A DNA stretch of 64,000 nucleotides from the NCBI RefSeq assembly GCF_031143425.1, contig NC_090448.1, forward strand, positions 332,456,177-332,520,176, read 5' to 3'. The notes beneath the pieces were generated by a model. It did not search any database and was not told where the DNA came from. It was given only the letters and a program-made list of their open reading frames with translations. Source of the stretch: Pleurodeles waltl. Lineage: Eukaryota; Chordata; Amphibia; Caudata; Salamandridae. Shown here one piece after another: positions 12,274 through 22,586 of the stretch. The first letter of the stretch is position 1, and each line of letters begins with the position of its first letter. Position numbers and translations under genes: made by a program.

Positions 12274-14100
12274 ATGGAGTTGAATCGAAATAAAAGTACA
12301 AAGTGTACATATATATGCGTAGGGTTAGCAACTGTGACAGTTATCATGGTTATAGTAATGCTCATTGGATTGAGTTTATGCATAGCATATGAATGAGATA
12401 AGGTTACATCTACAGTTGTCCCAAAATTTGTAAATACCGTTGCACAACAGGATCCCCTGCACAAGGCTGAGACATATTTACACACTGATGGTTCTGACGG
12501 TGATTTATCAGCAAATGTATATTATCGCTTGCTTTATGAATATGTAGAAACAATGGCAGCTAGAAACTGCTATGTATGCACCCAGTTACCTGCCTCAGTA
12601 AGTGAGGGAATTAAATATCACAGGCTGCCTCTAACATATGGCATATCTTATAGTCTGTTATTAACCATGTTGTATCACCAGGAGTGTCATCAATACTTCT
12701 ATTCAAATTATGACTTAAGGCCTGATTTAGAACTCGGCTGATGGGTTACTCCATCGTAACGGTGACAGATATTCCATCTTCCCAAATCTATATCCCATAG
12801 AATATAATATGATTTAGATTTCGGTGGACAGGATATTCGTCACCATTGTGATGGAGTAACCTGTCTGCCGAGTTCTAAATCGGGCCCTCAATGTTTTCAT
12901 TTGTCCCAGTCATGAAGCACACGAGCAACATTGCAAAGGTGAAAAAACATTGACACAGTAGGAGAACCTACATTGACATCTGGTACAATTTTCACACACA
13001 AAAACAACCTGGCTTTCCTTCTTAGCCCTGTAGAAAAGGAGTTCATTGGGCAAGCTGAGGAGAGGAGAAGAGCCATAAAAACAAAAATAGAAAAGGGGAT
13101 AGACAGATATATAGATATAGATATATAGACCAAAATCAAAGATTGACACTCATTTTGTAGGAACAAGTGAATGTAGACATGTCTTTGTTTAAGAGTGTTT
13201 GGACTTTTTATGTTGAACGGACAGGACCCTGCCACACCAGGTGTTTATTTCATATGTGGGAAAGATGCCTACTACAAGCTGTTGAGCGGCTGGTATAGTA
13301 CAGGTGACCTAGGAGTAGTTTTTCCAAAGATATATCATGTGGATCATTTTAATGATCCAGCTTGGACAGAAAAATCAACCACCAGTGTTAAAAGAAGAGC
13401 TAGTGCCTCAGAGATTGTAGAAGACATTTTTGGTGCCATAATTCCATCAGTAGGTGTCATCTTGAAATCTTGAATGATATCAAGGTTAGAAAGCTGTTAA
13501 CAATTGTAGATACATTGTTTCCAGACACTGCAGGTGCCATATTGTTAATGGATACTGAAATGGTTGTTTTCAGATCAATGGTTTTATGAAATCATCTTGC
13601 GTTACACATACTACTCACTAAAGAAGGCGGAGTTCACCTTTGTGATGATGTTCTTATGTGTATTGTATTTTTGTGCACTTTTATGATCCTGGCAATCAAA
13701 ATAAAGTTATTCAAACAAGCAAAATGTTACACAGGCAACATTGTTGCACTTACATATCTGACAATAGTAAGGATGTAAGAAATTACATTGCAAACATGAC
13801 GAACTTGTAACAGGACCTGAAAAAGTTAATAACGACAGGTGCATGAGAGGCAATAGGTAGTGGATTTACTGCCATTGGAAAATGGTGTGGGGTATTTAGG
13901 AAGAGGAATTGTGGGAACCACCCTGAGACCCCTATTGGGTTTTTGAACTTTACAAACTTTACAAGAAGCTGAAGGAGAGGAGAGCTAGAAATAGACAAAG
14001 AATAGAGGAGATTGCTATGGAGAACAGGAGGAGCATATATTACAATAATACCAAAATGCTGGAGGAGTTTAGACAACCTTATCAATCTAAGGGACTGAAC
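12274..14100 (+). pseudogene. env: Retroviral env remnant, split by a foldback element
   Basis: ATG 12274 opens a frame with a strongly hydrophobic leader segment at about codons 14-37. It has a stop (TGA, 12394-12396) and then stays open to 12741, including a C-x-x-C motif (CYVC) near 12571 typical of the surface subunit. A 170-bp element then interrupts it. Further env blocks follow at 13195-13473, with a basic cleavage-like K-R-R near 13393 and a hydrophobic fusion-peptide-like stretch near 13433. A heptad/immunosuppressive-like region in the transmembrane subunit lies near 13560-13640. Frameshifts and stops are frequent, and no functional envelope can be encoded here. Confidence 0.65.
12718..12887. 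mobile_element. 170-bp foldback element (Harbinger-like MITE) in env
   Basis: The left end (GGCCTGATTTAGAACTCGG) is the inverted complement of the right end (CCGAGTTCTAAATCGGGCC), and the complementarity continues inward through GGTTACTCCATC. The flanks are TTA (12715-12717) and TCA (12888-12890), compatible with a mutated 3-bp target duplication. It is the same family as 46836-46949, which shares GGTTACTCCATCACAATGGTGACAG-type internal sequence and has a clean TTA duplication. Confidence 0.85.
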
Positions 14101-14167
14101 TTTTGAATTGTCTCATTAAAATGAGAGTTAGATTATTTTGTGCTGGCTTGACTTGCAATCGAAGGGG

Positions 14168-15222
14168 TGACTGATATAGCAGAAATGTTGATGGTGTCCC
14201 TCATGTCACAGTGATCACAGTTACATGACAATATATACATTAGGGTAACAGAAAACAAATGATTTTAACAATAGAATGATGCACCACATAGTCATTTTAA
14301 ATTTGCATTTATTTAGAATAATGCTAGAAACCCTGGTGGTATCCAACTTTTAGTAAGACACACCTGATATTATGATGTAATATAGACGAATTTCTAATGC
14401 TTTTTATTTTATATACATGTGAAAACTTAGAGAAATGTAGTTCTGCATCGTACTAATTTAAATATATTAATAGAGCTATTTAGTTTTGAATTCATGTCAC
14501 ATGGTTCTAATGAACTTATATAAAGACTTCATTTTGCAATATTAAGTGTGATGTTTTATTTGAATGCCTTAATTAATGTGCCACATTGATTCATTTGTGT
14601 TAACCTGGCTAAGACCTGTATTCTTGTATGTTGTGACTGTGCAGAAAATGCAATGTCATCTTGCTTAATGTGAACTTTCTTTCAGACTTCCTTCCCCTAA
14701 GACGCTAGTTTGGTAATAGATTCCCTATTGTTTTAGATATAGAGTGAAAGGCAACAGGGTATTGGAGAAATAACATTCTGGCCTATGGACTAAAAGTTTA
14801 ACATTTGTTTCAATCTTACATGGAACTGGACAGAGAGATGGTTTTCTCCTGACAGACGTGGGAAAGAATGAACCTGGAATGGTGTGATTGATCCACATTG
14901 GATGATTCCCTTTCAGCATAATGTGGCCTGTTGAACCTGATGAATGAGGATGATGATTGATTTTTAATATACTGTTGACAATTTGGACTTTGCTCAGAGA
15001 GCCCAGCAGTTTCCCTTGGGCCAGATCTGTTGCTGCCTGAAGATGCACAGCTGATACCTTTTCCTATATGCTGAGTCCATGGAAGTATATCTTCCTCTCT
15101 GCCCTTTGTTCTTTTGAGATCTCCCTCTGAGACTCAGAGAGTCCCCTCTTTACCCTTCAGAAAACTCTTGATCGAGCTTCTGGCATGCCGACGCTTTCCC
15201 TTTTTACTTATCTTTTGCCAAC
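14168..15222 (+). repeat. 3' LTR of the endogenous retrovirus (3' truncated)
   Basis: A short purine tract (GAAGGGG) precedes TGACTGATATAG at 14168, a plausible LTR start after a polypurine tract. From about 14400 the sequence matches the window's first 790 bases. The match ends at CTTATCTTTTGCCAA (about 15222), while the 5' copy continues past that point to a poly(A) signal, so the 3' LTR has lost its R/U5 end. Confidence 0.7.
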
Positions 15223-15534
15223 ATACCAGTGGCTACAAAATCCCCAAATGCGGTCTGCAGTGAGCATCACAGCAACTGAACGTATCTTGTGCAATCCGAA
15301 AAAACTCCCACAGACTGTACCACATTTTTATATCGTACGTGGACAAGCAAAAGCAAGTTAACGTTGTCAGCAATTCTAAGTTACGGCTCCTGTGACTGGT
15401 AGCTATCTGTCCTCCCCCCAGCCAAATCATAGAAAGATAAAAGGGGGAAAGCAGAATTCTTTATTTCAATTGTACGTACAGCAATTAGTCCCTGAGAGGG
15501 CAAGAGTTGACATCCCCACACCAAAGACCCAAGT

Positions 15535-15870
15535 GAAAAAAAGAGATTTCAGTAAAGAACATGTCCTTAAAAGTTAGGCAATCAAAGTAAATTAACCCTG
15601 TTGTGTGTAAATTCATGGTTGTATATGAGTATGAGGATATGAGCACCATCTTGGAACAATCAGACCAAATGGCTATGTCTAGAAAGGGCACTATTTCTGC
15701 TGATTCCTACGGAAGTAAACAACATAAAACTCCAAATAATGACCCAAATCGCTTAACCAAAAAAACATGGATAGTAAGAAAGACCAAAGTCAAAATAGAG
15801 ACTTCAATAAAGAACATGTCCTCAAAGGTTAGGCAATCAAAATAAAGTAACCCTGTTGTGTGTATATTCA
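15535..15870 (+). repeat. Direct duplication of about 80 bp, spacing about 253 bp
   Basis: The block starting near 15545 (CAGTAAAGAACATGTCC) recurs near 15799 (CAATAAAGAACATGTCC), and both run through AGGCAATCAAA and CCCTGTTGTGTGTA. The 15612-15712 part also has an inverted relative at 20640-20740. The second copy abuts the satellite-2-like unit at 15872. Confidence 0.8.
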
Positions 15871-15871
15871 T

Positions 15872-16215
15872 GGATATCAACACAAAAAGATGATGGACGA
15901 AGTGCTGAAACTTTTCAAACACTCACCCACAGTCACAGATCTGGGTTTAATCCATTGTTCTTTTGCTCACCATACCACCCCAGTTTGGACCGAGCAATAT
16001 GCAAATCAGTCGTGACCCTGTTCCTCATGGAAACAGTCCAGACCAAACTGCCAGGCCAGGTCCTCCCTGGAGCATAAACAAGCATCCTGGGACAGGTTCC
16101 AGGGTATCACCCTTCATCATTAAGGCTAGCTTGAATCCAGAGGCATAGTGAGCACGGGATCTATGTCTGGGCATACCCTTCCCACTTAGGACGACAAATG
16201 CAAAAAGGAACAGAT
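15872..16215 (-). repeat. Satellite-2-like 322-bp unit, diverged monomer plus start of a second
   Basis: The unit aligns along its length to the tandem pair at 22385-22995. It has the same landmarks: an octamer ATGCAAAT at 15999-16006 and a degenerate hammerhead core at 16079-16133. The unit start motif (AGATGATGGA) reappears at about 16210, roughly one unit length later, which shows that it came from a tandem array. The strand given is the ribozyme-sense strand. Confidence 0.8.
16079..16133 (-). ncRNA. Degenerate hammerhead ribozyme (satellite-2-like)
   Basis: On the minus strand, stem II (AGGGT-GAT-ACCCT) and the stem I halves are preserved. The core reads ATGATGA instead of CTGATGA, and GGAA instead of GAAA. 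Both changes hit invariant catalytic-core bases, so self-cleavage is not expected. Confidence 0.75.
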
Positions 16216-16354
16216 GATGGATGGGTCATTCCAAGGAAATTAATTGCCATTCATTCTTATTCAGTTTCTAGCTTGACAAATTTTACGGGTTTAATTCATG
16301 AATTGCAAACAGTTACTGATGTACTAATTTTCATGAAGCTTGATTCCATACTAT

Positions 16355-16545
16355 GGGGGTTATTACAACTTTGGAGGAGGTGTTAATCCGTCCCAAAAGT
16401 GACGGTAAAGTGACGGATATACCACCAGACGTATTACGAGTCCATTATATCCTATGGAACTCGTAATAGGGCTGGTGGTATATCTGTCACTTTACCGTCA
16501 CTTTTGGGACGGATTAACACCTCCTCCAAAGTTGTAATAACCCCC
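16355..16545. mobile_element. 191-bp near-perfect foldback MITE
   Basis: Two arms of about 92 bp, starting GGGGGTTATTACAACTTTGG and matching the reverse complement of the right side with only a few differences, leave almost no loop. TAT flanks both sides (16352-16354 and 16546-16548), a 3-bp target duplication typical of PIF/Harbinger-type elements. It contains no gene. Confidence 0.93.
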
Positions 16546-17198
16546 TATATCTCCATTGTGAGAAGGTCACACAGTGCTGGTGGACATGTCATAATTCTCC
16601 GGTATCCTGTGGGGCGTCCACCAGGGAACGGCCTAATTACTGCTAAGCATTGTTTGTAACGACATATAAATAGTGGACCATGCTACAAAAAAATATTTGT
16701 TTCTGACTCAAGCAAGATTGCTGGCCATACCTGTTTATGCGTCTTGAAAAAGACATTAGCATGTAATTGGCAAAAACAATGGCTAAATTGATTGCTACAG
16801 GCTTTGCCAATATTTGTGTTTGGGGGTTGTTTAACAGGGTTAACCGATGATTACCTTTCCTTTTGTTTAATCCATGTATGAAGGTTTACACTTCTAACTT
16901 TACTCCTAATCATTTTTAGTGTATTCAGTGAACTCACAATATAAATAATCAATGCATGATACCAACTATCTTAGAATCTTTTTGGCATAATGAACTGCTG
17001 TTATGATTGTCATTTGATTCTACAGTTTTGAGTATTGGTTACACCCAGATCACCATTGTCATGCTTCTTCCACTTGTTCATCACTATAAGATAACTAGAC
17101 ATATTGCCAGATGTACAAAGGTATTTTGTGTTTGCAAAGGTGCTGATTTAAGTATACAACTATATATAAATCAGTATCTGAAAGGGGTGTGTTTAGGT
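16546..17198. other. No recognisable feature
   Basis: AT-rich sequence without long open frames, tandem repeats or terminal-repeat pairs that I could see. The 17007-17225 frame has no recognisable domain. Confidence 0.5.
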
Positions 17199-17735
17199 CA
17201 GGCTTCTTCAATGAGTAGCTCATGAGCTACTGGTTGCTCTTCAACTGCCTAGAAGTAGCTCTCCTGTGTCTAGTCTACTAAATTAGAAGACTTTGCTAGA
17301 CTGAATTAATATATGTATGTCTCAATTGAAAACTGTGTATTCAAAGTGTAAATGTGTGTATTTACAGAACTAAGCTGATTGTTGAATTTCCAAAATATAT
17401 TTAAAGTTAATATCTGAGTGATAAACCTCCCCAACACCCCTTGATTTATTATTATATTATAATAAATATTATTACCTAGGTGCCAGGGACATTTAAGCTA
17501 TAGCTATATTGTATTACCCACATAAAGTCATTCCAAACTGACATAGCATCTGTTTTTACTGTTGGCTACCCTGCCCGATGCAGTGGTCATCACTTTGGGT
17601 AATTTTAGATAGGGTGGCAACTAACATAAACCTGTCTGATGGAATCACTATTACAACCCTATTGATATTAGTAGCTCGTAATGATTTTTATTGATCATAA
17701 GTAGCTCTCACAATAGAAAAGGTTGGAGACCCCTT
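17199..17735. mobile_element. Non-autonomous hAT-like element
   Basis: The left end reads CAGGCTTCTTCAATGAGTAG, and the right end inverted reads GAAGGGGTCTCCAACCTTTT. Both resemble hAT/Charlie termini, and subterminal AGTAGCT/GAGCTACT motifs occur in opposite orientation. The 8-bp flanks GTTTAGGT (17191-17198) and CTTTAGGT (17736-17743) match at 7 of 8 positions, the target duplication length for hAT. There is no transposase ORF. Confidence 0.8.
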
Positions 17736-17743
17736 CTTTAGGT

Positions 17744-18329
17744 CCTCCCTCTCATATAGCAATTATCAATGGCATGTATGAATGTTTTGCAACTGAAATC
17801 CAGTTGAAAAACATTAGTATATTACAGACTACACAAAGGCAGTGGTAACACATAGAAAATGGGAAGGGGTCACCAAATGAACCCTTTCACTTTGTGAATG
17901 TTGACAAAAGCAATTTTTAAGAGTAAGCAGTGGCCGTAAGGGTCACTGTTTACTCTTTAAAATTGTTCACTCAATTCTGTTTTTTAAATACATCCCATTT
18001 TCCTTTCAGAAAAACAGACTTCACTTTAAAAAACTACTTTATTTGAAAGCAATTATAGACATTGTACATACCTGTGATTGCAGTGAATCTTGTTGGGTAG
18101 CGATCTGCTATGTACTTCATTTATATTGATGAGGTAGGTCAAATTGCCACCCACTATAATTCAGTAATTTGCCAACTAATTTATTAGTGCATAGGACAGT
18201 TCGCAATTGGACCAGTAGTTTGCAAACAGTGTTTAGTACATTGCGCCTAGTGTCCTTTGCTGTACGCCACTAATTTATTGACTACGTCTTAGAAATTGGG
18301 TTATTGGTTGACTGGGGTATAGGTCCTGA
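17744..18329. other. No recognisable feature
   Basis: AT-rich, no coding potential. Only weak local inverted repeats around TTTTTAAGAGTAAGCAGTGG / CACTGTTTACTCTTTAAAAT at 17915-17965, which form an imperfect hairpin. Confidence 0.4.
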
Positions 18330-19330
18330 TCAAGCAGCAACCACAATCCTATTCAGGGTAAGCTCCAGGCAAACCCTAAATTAACCTGTGCTCACCCTCT
18401 GGTAGCTTGGCACACAGCACTCAGGCTTAACTTAGAGGCAGTGTGTAAAGTATTTCAACCAGTAAAACAGTGAAAACACAACACACAAGAATTTCACACC
18501 AAGTTAGAAACATAGGGGGTCATTCCGACCCCGGCGGGAACACCGCCAACAGGCTGGCGGTGCTCCGCAGGGCATTCTGACCGCGGCGGTATGGCCACGG
18601 TCAGAACAGGAAAACCGGCGGTGTCCCGCCGGTTTTCTGCTGCCCTGAGGAATCCCCCATGGCGGCGCAGCTTGCTGCGCCGCCATGGGGGATTCCGACC
18701 CCCTCACCGCCATCCTGTTCCTGGCGGTTCCGACCGCCAGGAACAGGATGGCGGTGAGGGGTGTCATGGGGCCCCTGGGTGCCCCTGCAGTGCCCATGCC
18801 AATGGCATGGGCACTGCAGGGGCCCCCGTAAGAGGGCCCCACTTTGAATTTCAGTGTCTGCTTAGCAGACACTGAAATGCGCGACGGGTGCTACTGCACC
18901 CGTCGCACCCTTCCCACTCCGCCGGCTCCATTCGGAGCCGGCTTCCTCGTGGGAAGGGGTTTCCCGCTGGGCTGGCGGGCGGCCTTCTGGCGGTCGCCCG
19001 CCAGCCCAGCGGGAAAGCCAGAATGGCCTCCGCGGTCTTTCGACTGCGGAGCGGCCATATGGCGGTTCCCGCCAGGCGGGCGGCGACCGCCGCCCGCCGG
19101 CCTCAGAATGAGGCCCATAGATCCTTAAGAAATATAAAAGACAAAAATCCAATAAGTAGAACTGGAGATATTAAATTTCAACTATTTTAAGGAAATAGCT
19201 CTAAGAAGTGTAAAGTGCCAACTGTGAATATCTGGTCATGCCAGCACAAAGTCAAATGTTCAGGCCAACCGCGAAGGAGCGTGTGCCAGCTACAGGAACT
19301 CAGTTAGTCCAGCTGAACCAAAGTACTTTA
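18330..19330 (-). repeat. Dispersed repeat (also at 52625-52790), host of a hairpin-rich element
   Basis: On the minus strand the segment contains CTAAGTTAAGCCTGAGTGC followed by GCCAAGCTACCAGAGGGTGAG. This aligns with TCCTAAGTTAAGCC then GCCAAGCTACCAAGGGTTGAG at 52642-52690 on the plus strand. It is therefore one repeat family in opposite orientations. The class is unknown; it could be part of an LTR. It is split by the element at 18515-19116. Confidence 0.6.
18515..19116. mobile_element. 602-bp GC-rich element built of serial hairpins
   Basis: The termini are GGGGGTCATTCCGACC and CCTCAGAATGAGGCCC (inverted: GGGCCTCATTCTGAGG), flanked by ATA on both sides (18512-18514 and 19117-19119). That is a 3-bp target duplication. 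Inside is a run of perfect inverted repeats with tiny loops: 18651-18694 (20-bp arms), 18700-18761 (29-bp arms), 18781-18823 (20), 18849-18877 (13), 18881-18906 (11), 18908-18958 (10, with an inner 9) and 18960-19016 (22), plus weaker ones at both ends. The open frames here are by-products of high GC content. Termini and duplication suggest a PIF/Harbinger-type MITE. Confidence 0.88.
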
Positions 19331-19334
19331 AATC

Positions 19335-19760
19335 CTAGGTTGCGGAGCTTTGTGTGGACCTCCTTTGAAGATGTGTTGCACAGCAGATATATAGGACAGC
19401 AGTGAGGATTTTCTCCATGGGAGCAAAGCGTTTTTCAGCTGTGGAATATAAGCGTGATTTATATGCAATTTGGACAGTCTCACCCTCATTGAATGTCACA
19501 TATGTGAAACCAATGGCACTAGCAATTACTCTGATGACCAAATGTTTTTTGATTGTCCCTTGTATGCAAGTGTTTTGCTTCAAGCATGTCTTTTTGCAAA
19601 TCTTTCAAAATGCATGTGTGTTCGACTGTCCAAAATTTACCAGTAAAATCAGGACGTATTAAGTCGTACAATGGTTTGATGCGCTGTGCATAATCTGGAA
19701 TGTATATTCTGCCAAAGTTTAAAAAGCCCAACACTGATTGGAGCTTTTTCATTGTGTTTC
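19335..19760 (-). pseudogene. pol: Spuma/ERV-L-like retroviral RT-RNase H fragment
   Basis: The frame 19519-19752 reads a K-L-Q-S-V-L-G-F-L-N-F block followed by P-D-Y-A and I-K-P-L-Y, the RT thumb/connection signature of retroviruses. After a frameshift, 19335-19583 reads Y-S-T-A-E-K-R-F-A-P-M-E-K-I-L-T-A-V, the connection/RNase H boundary. The composition of these blocks is closer to spumavirus/ERV-L than to the class I copy at 1-15222. It is about 140 residues long, with no LTR seen nearby. Confidence 0.7.
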
Positions 19761-19779
19761 GAGGTTGTAGTTGTGCATA

Positions 19780-20296
19780 TTTGTCCCAAAATTAGGGCAC
19801 CAAACCTAAAACAGCTTTTGTTTAAATCAGAATTCAATGATAAACAAACAGTTAAATCTACCTTTCTCACTAGACCAGCAGAGTTCCATACCTGCTATAA
19901 CTGTAACGTCTGTAAACTGGGCAGCAAAAAAACACAGAAAGTTACATTGGAAACTGGTCAACTAATAAGAATCCATGAATGGATTGACTGTAACAACAAA
20001 TTTGACATTCATGCAATTACCTGTCCCTGCAAGATAATTTACATAGGCTGAACTATTTGATCCCTATGTATCAGGATCCAAGGACATTATAGGAATATTC
20101 ATAAGGATGTGGCTGGACATCCTTTGACTGAGCACTTTACTGAGACACACCCATATAATAAAATGTTTCATTTTACAGGTATAGAATTAATACACAAAAA
20201 TTCTAGAGGAGACAATCGTGAACTGTGCTTAAGGCAATGCGAAAGTCAGATGATTCTGAAATATCAAGTAGCAACCATGGGTTTAAAAAAGATATA
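19780..20296 (+). pseudogene. Penelope-like element GIY-YIG endonuclease end
   Basis: The frame starts with a R-A-P-N-L-K-Q-L-L block. A cysteine cluster (C-Y-N-C-N-V-C) follows at about 19900, then T-C-P-C-K-I-I-Y-I-G at about 20020-20048, which is the GIY-YIG-like catalytic strand in Penelope retroelements. A stop at 20049 falls right after it. Downstream come a G-H-Y-R-N-I-H block, H-F-T-E-T-H, and G-I-E-L-I-H-K near 20180, the usual C-terminal order. In active elements this domain nicks target DNA for retrotransposition. Two stops inactivate it, and the RT portion is missing upstream. Confidence 0.75.
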
Positions 20297-20639
20297 GGAC
20301 TACATTTCTGGTTATATACCTGCAAAGGAACTGTAAAATTATCTTCAAAGTTCTTTTCCCCAGCTTGCGCCACAGTATTGAACCTTGTTTGATAAAATGA
20401 CCTGCATTTGTGTGAAAAACTATTTCCTTAAACTGATATTTGCATTTTCAATGTATTCTCTGTTTCTCTCCTGTTTACTAAACAGGTTGCACTTTTGTTA
20501 CTCCAAGATATGAGTGATTACACTAAATTTACTTCCTTCCGTCATATGCATGACTAACTTTTGGATTTTCTTATCATCCATAACTTTTTGATTTAGTGGT
20601 CTGGGTTAATATTTGAAGTTTTATGTTGTTTATCTTAAT

Positions 20640-20805
20640 AGGAAAGAGCAGAAATAGTACCATTCCCGCAAGGAAGTCGAGACACAGCAATTTGGACTGA
20701 CTGCTCTAAAATGACTCTCATATCCCCGTACTCCTGCACATCTATGAATATAAAAAATGCAAAGAGAACAGATGATGGACGGAATGCTGAACAATAGAAT
20801 GACCC
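20640..20805. repeat. Inverted copy of the 15612-15712 repeat joined to a satellite-2-like unit start
   Basis: The reverse complement of 20640-20750 aligns with 15612-15712, sharing GGATATGAG and ACTATTTCTGCT. Immediately after it (20752-20800) comes AAAATGCAAAGAGAACAGAT then GATGGACGGAATGCTGAACA, the first about 45 bp of the satellite-2-like unit in plus orientation. No hammerhead core is present here. Confidence 0.7.
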
Positions 20806-21042
20806 TGGAGCTGAGTGAACATGACATGATGCTGTCAGTTAAGTATGTAAAAGTTATTTGTCTTTGAGGGGCACCTAATAGCCAAACTTTCAATAAATCT
20901 GACCCTCCAATATTACACCTAGAAATTTATATAGCCTCGTTTGGAAAACAAATAAACGTATGTACCTGTTGATGCCCATTAAGTTAATGATATAATAAAT
21001 GATGTTTGAAAACATCCAAGCTGATTAATCTTGTCGCTATAA

Positions 21043-21280
21043 ACCATTGGTTCGTAACCTTTTTAATTCTATGTTTCCCCAATTAATAACTACTGGAAGC
21101 AAAGTATGCTTGTATAAGCAATTTCTATGATTTGATCCTACAAAAATACAGGGAACAAACATCAAATATACATTGTAGTTCTGTGCTAAAAAATTACTGA
21201 ATACTCCCCTCAAGTAATAATCTGCTGGAAATGTATGTTGACTAATTTTCTGAAGGTTAAGGGAACTGCAGCTCATGGTC
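21043..21280. mobile_element. Short hAT-like element, diverged
   Basis: The left end reads CATTGGTTCGTAACCTTTTT, and the inverted right end reads CAGTTCCCTTAACCTTCAG. Both resemble the CAGTGGTTCTTAACC terminus seen in the element at 50006-50348. The target duplication is not clear and there is no transposase. Confidence 0.45.
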
Positions 21281-21399
21281 AAAACTGTGCTGCTCGCATA
21301 AGGGTTTGTAATTTCGAGCTCAGGAATTACCTGATCAGCCCACTTGGGTAAAAAAAAATCTACCTGCATTGCCCCTTGTGTTAAGAAATTACATAAGAA

Positions 21400-21627
21400 A
21401 TGATATTTAGCATTAACATTTCTCTCCTAAATTATGCAATGTGGTATAATGAGTGCATCTGTCCACTAAGGTACAGTGGTAATCAAGACCTAAAACATGT
21501 TATATTTCTTTGTCCCATGCTCCATACGATATGTGTACCCCTCCTCAAGAACATCTTTCTCCATAACAAAGTGAGGACGGAAAAAGAAGCTTTGGACTTT
21601 GTAATGGTCCCAAACACTTCTGGCTAG
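21400..21627 (+). pseudogene. LINE RT C-terminal fragment
   Basis: A 75-codon frame contains L-K-H-V-I-F-L-C-P-M-L-H preceded by a C-P-L-R-Y-S-G segment, the H-x-x-x-x-C zinc-type ending common to LINE ORF2 proteins. A non-coding tail follows with TTGATGTTTATTGTGATATTT (21690-21712). The clade cannot be named. The rest of the element is missing. Confidence 0.45.
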
Positions 21628-21639
21628 CGCCACTTTTTA

Positions 21640-22175
21640 TATTTTTTTACATAATTTTTAACTGTAGTAACCTTCTTTTCTTCTATTTTATTGTTGATGT
21701 TTATTGTGATATTTATCGACCTTGGGTGGAAGACTTGAACTAATGAATGAACTTGAAATTAAAATAGCAATAGGAAGCATGAATACCTGTTGCTTCTAAC
21801 GTTATATCATTCTCTTTAAACATAGTCTGCAGGAATGCAATTTTCCTTTGTCACAAACATAGAAGCTTGGTTCTCACATAAAAACATCAACAACTTTTCT
21901 GCTCTTTTTGACTCTTTACTGTTATGCTGATAGTTTAAAAATTCTTGTCTGCAAACTAAACTGGTGTTCTATTGATAACATAAAATACTGTTCTCTGAAT
22001 TGTACAACAATGTGTGTAAGGTGTGTATGTGCAGTTAACTTTCCTAATATACACAGAAAGCAGTCGTTTTCTCTATGCCAGTATTGAGGCAAGTAAAGGC
22101 ATTTGGACTAAAAAAAACAAACACCGAAAAAAATATCCCCTCTGTTTTCCTATTTCCTAAGGCTTGGAAACTGGC
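21640..22175. other. No recognisable feature
   Basis: AT-rich sequence up to the first copy of the 209-bp direct repeat; probably LINE 3' untranslated remains at its left edge. Confidence 0.4.
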
Positions 22176-22384
22176 TTTTTATTAGCTTTGGAGCTTGACA
22201 GCTCTCCTCCTGTCTCCTCTGGCCTGTCCAGCATCTGAATTATGGGACCTCCAACTCTTGGTGTCTTGGCTTAAACAATACAGCTCACATCACTTTTACT
22301 ATTGAATTTGCTGTACACCATGGATACTTGCTGAAGGAAAGCTATAGCAGATGTTTGTGTAAACTTGTTGTACATATGTATATT
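22176..22384 (+). repeat. 209-bp direct repeat, left copy
   Basis: It starts TTTTTATTAGCTTTG and ends in GTATAT. It matches 22996-23204 at about nine bases in ten, with no net length change. The two copies bracket the satellite-2-like pair exactly. Confidence 0.92.
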
Positions 22385-22506
22385 AGCAACACAAAAGGAT
22401 GACGGACGGAGTGCTGAATAATGCAAACACTCACCCCCAGTCATAGATCTGGGTTTAATCCATCGTTCTTTTGCTCACCATGCCACCCCAGTTTGGACCC
22501 AGCCAT

Positions 22507-22514
22507 ATGCAAAT
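22507..22514 (-). promoter_or_regulatory. Octamer (DSE-like) of the satellite-2-like promoter
   Basis: ATGCAAAT on the plus strand, ATTTGCAT on the transcribed strand. It sits about 73 bp downstream of the hammerhead in transcript sense, so it would drive the next unit. The diverged copy keeps it at 15999-16006; unit 2 has ATGCAATT at 22829-22836. An octamer-type distal element is known for newt satellite 2. I could not pin down a proximal element. Confidence 0.6.
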
Positions 22515-22586
22515 CAGTCTTGACCCTGTTCCTCATGGGTAAGGTCCAGCCCGAACTGCCAAACCAGGTCCACCCTGGACTGGAAG

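Larger units (their letters stand above)
1..15222 (+). mobile_element. Class I-like endogenous retrovirus, LTR-flanked, decayed
   Basis: Order along the plus strand is LTR, gag, protease, RT/RNase H, integrase, env, LTR. The start (1-about 800) aligns base by base, with scattered differences, to 14400-15222, which defines the LTR pair. A zinc knuckle at about 2960, a DTGA protease motif at 8633, a YxDD-type RT motif near 9542, an integrase DRGT block near 11115 and env-like blocks after 12274 support a gamma/epsilon-type (class I) retrovirus. All genes contain stops and frameshifts. An L2-like LINE and a small foldback element are inserted, so the native provirus was about 10 kb. The LTRs differ at many positions, which suggests an old insertion. 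The left edge lies outside the window and the 3' LTR stops at about 15222. Confidence 0.85.

Noticed and set aside
18504..19190. Open frames of 75-122 codons on both strands
   Set aside because: They lie in the GC-rich hairpin element, where stop codons are rare by composition; the inverted repeats create mirror frames.
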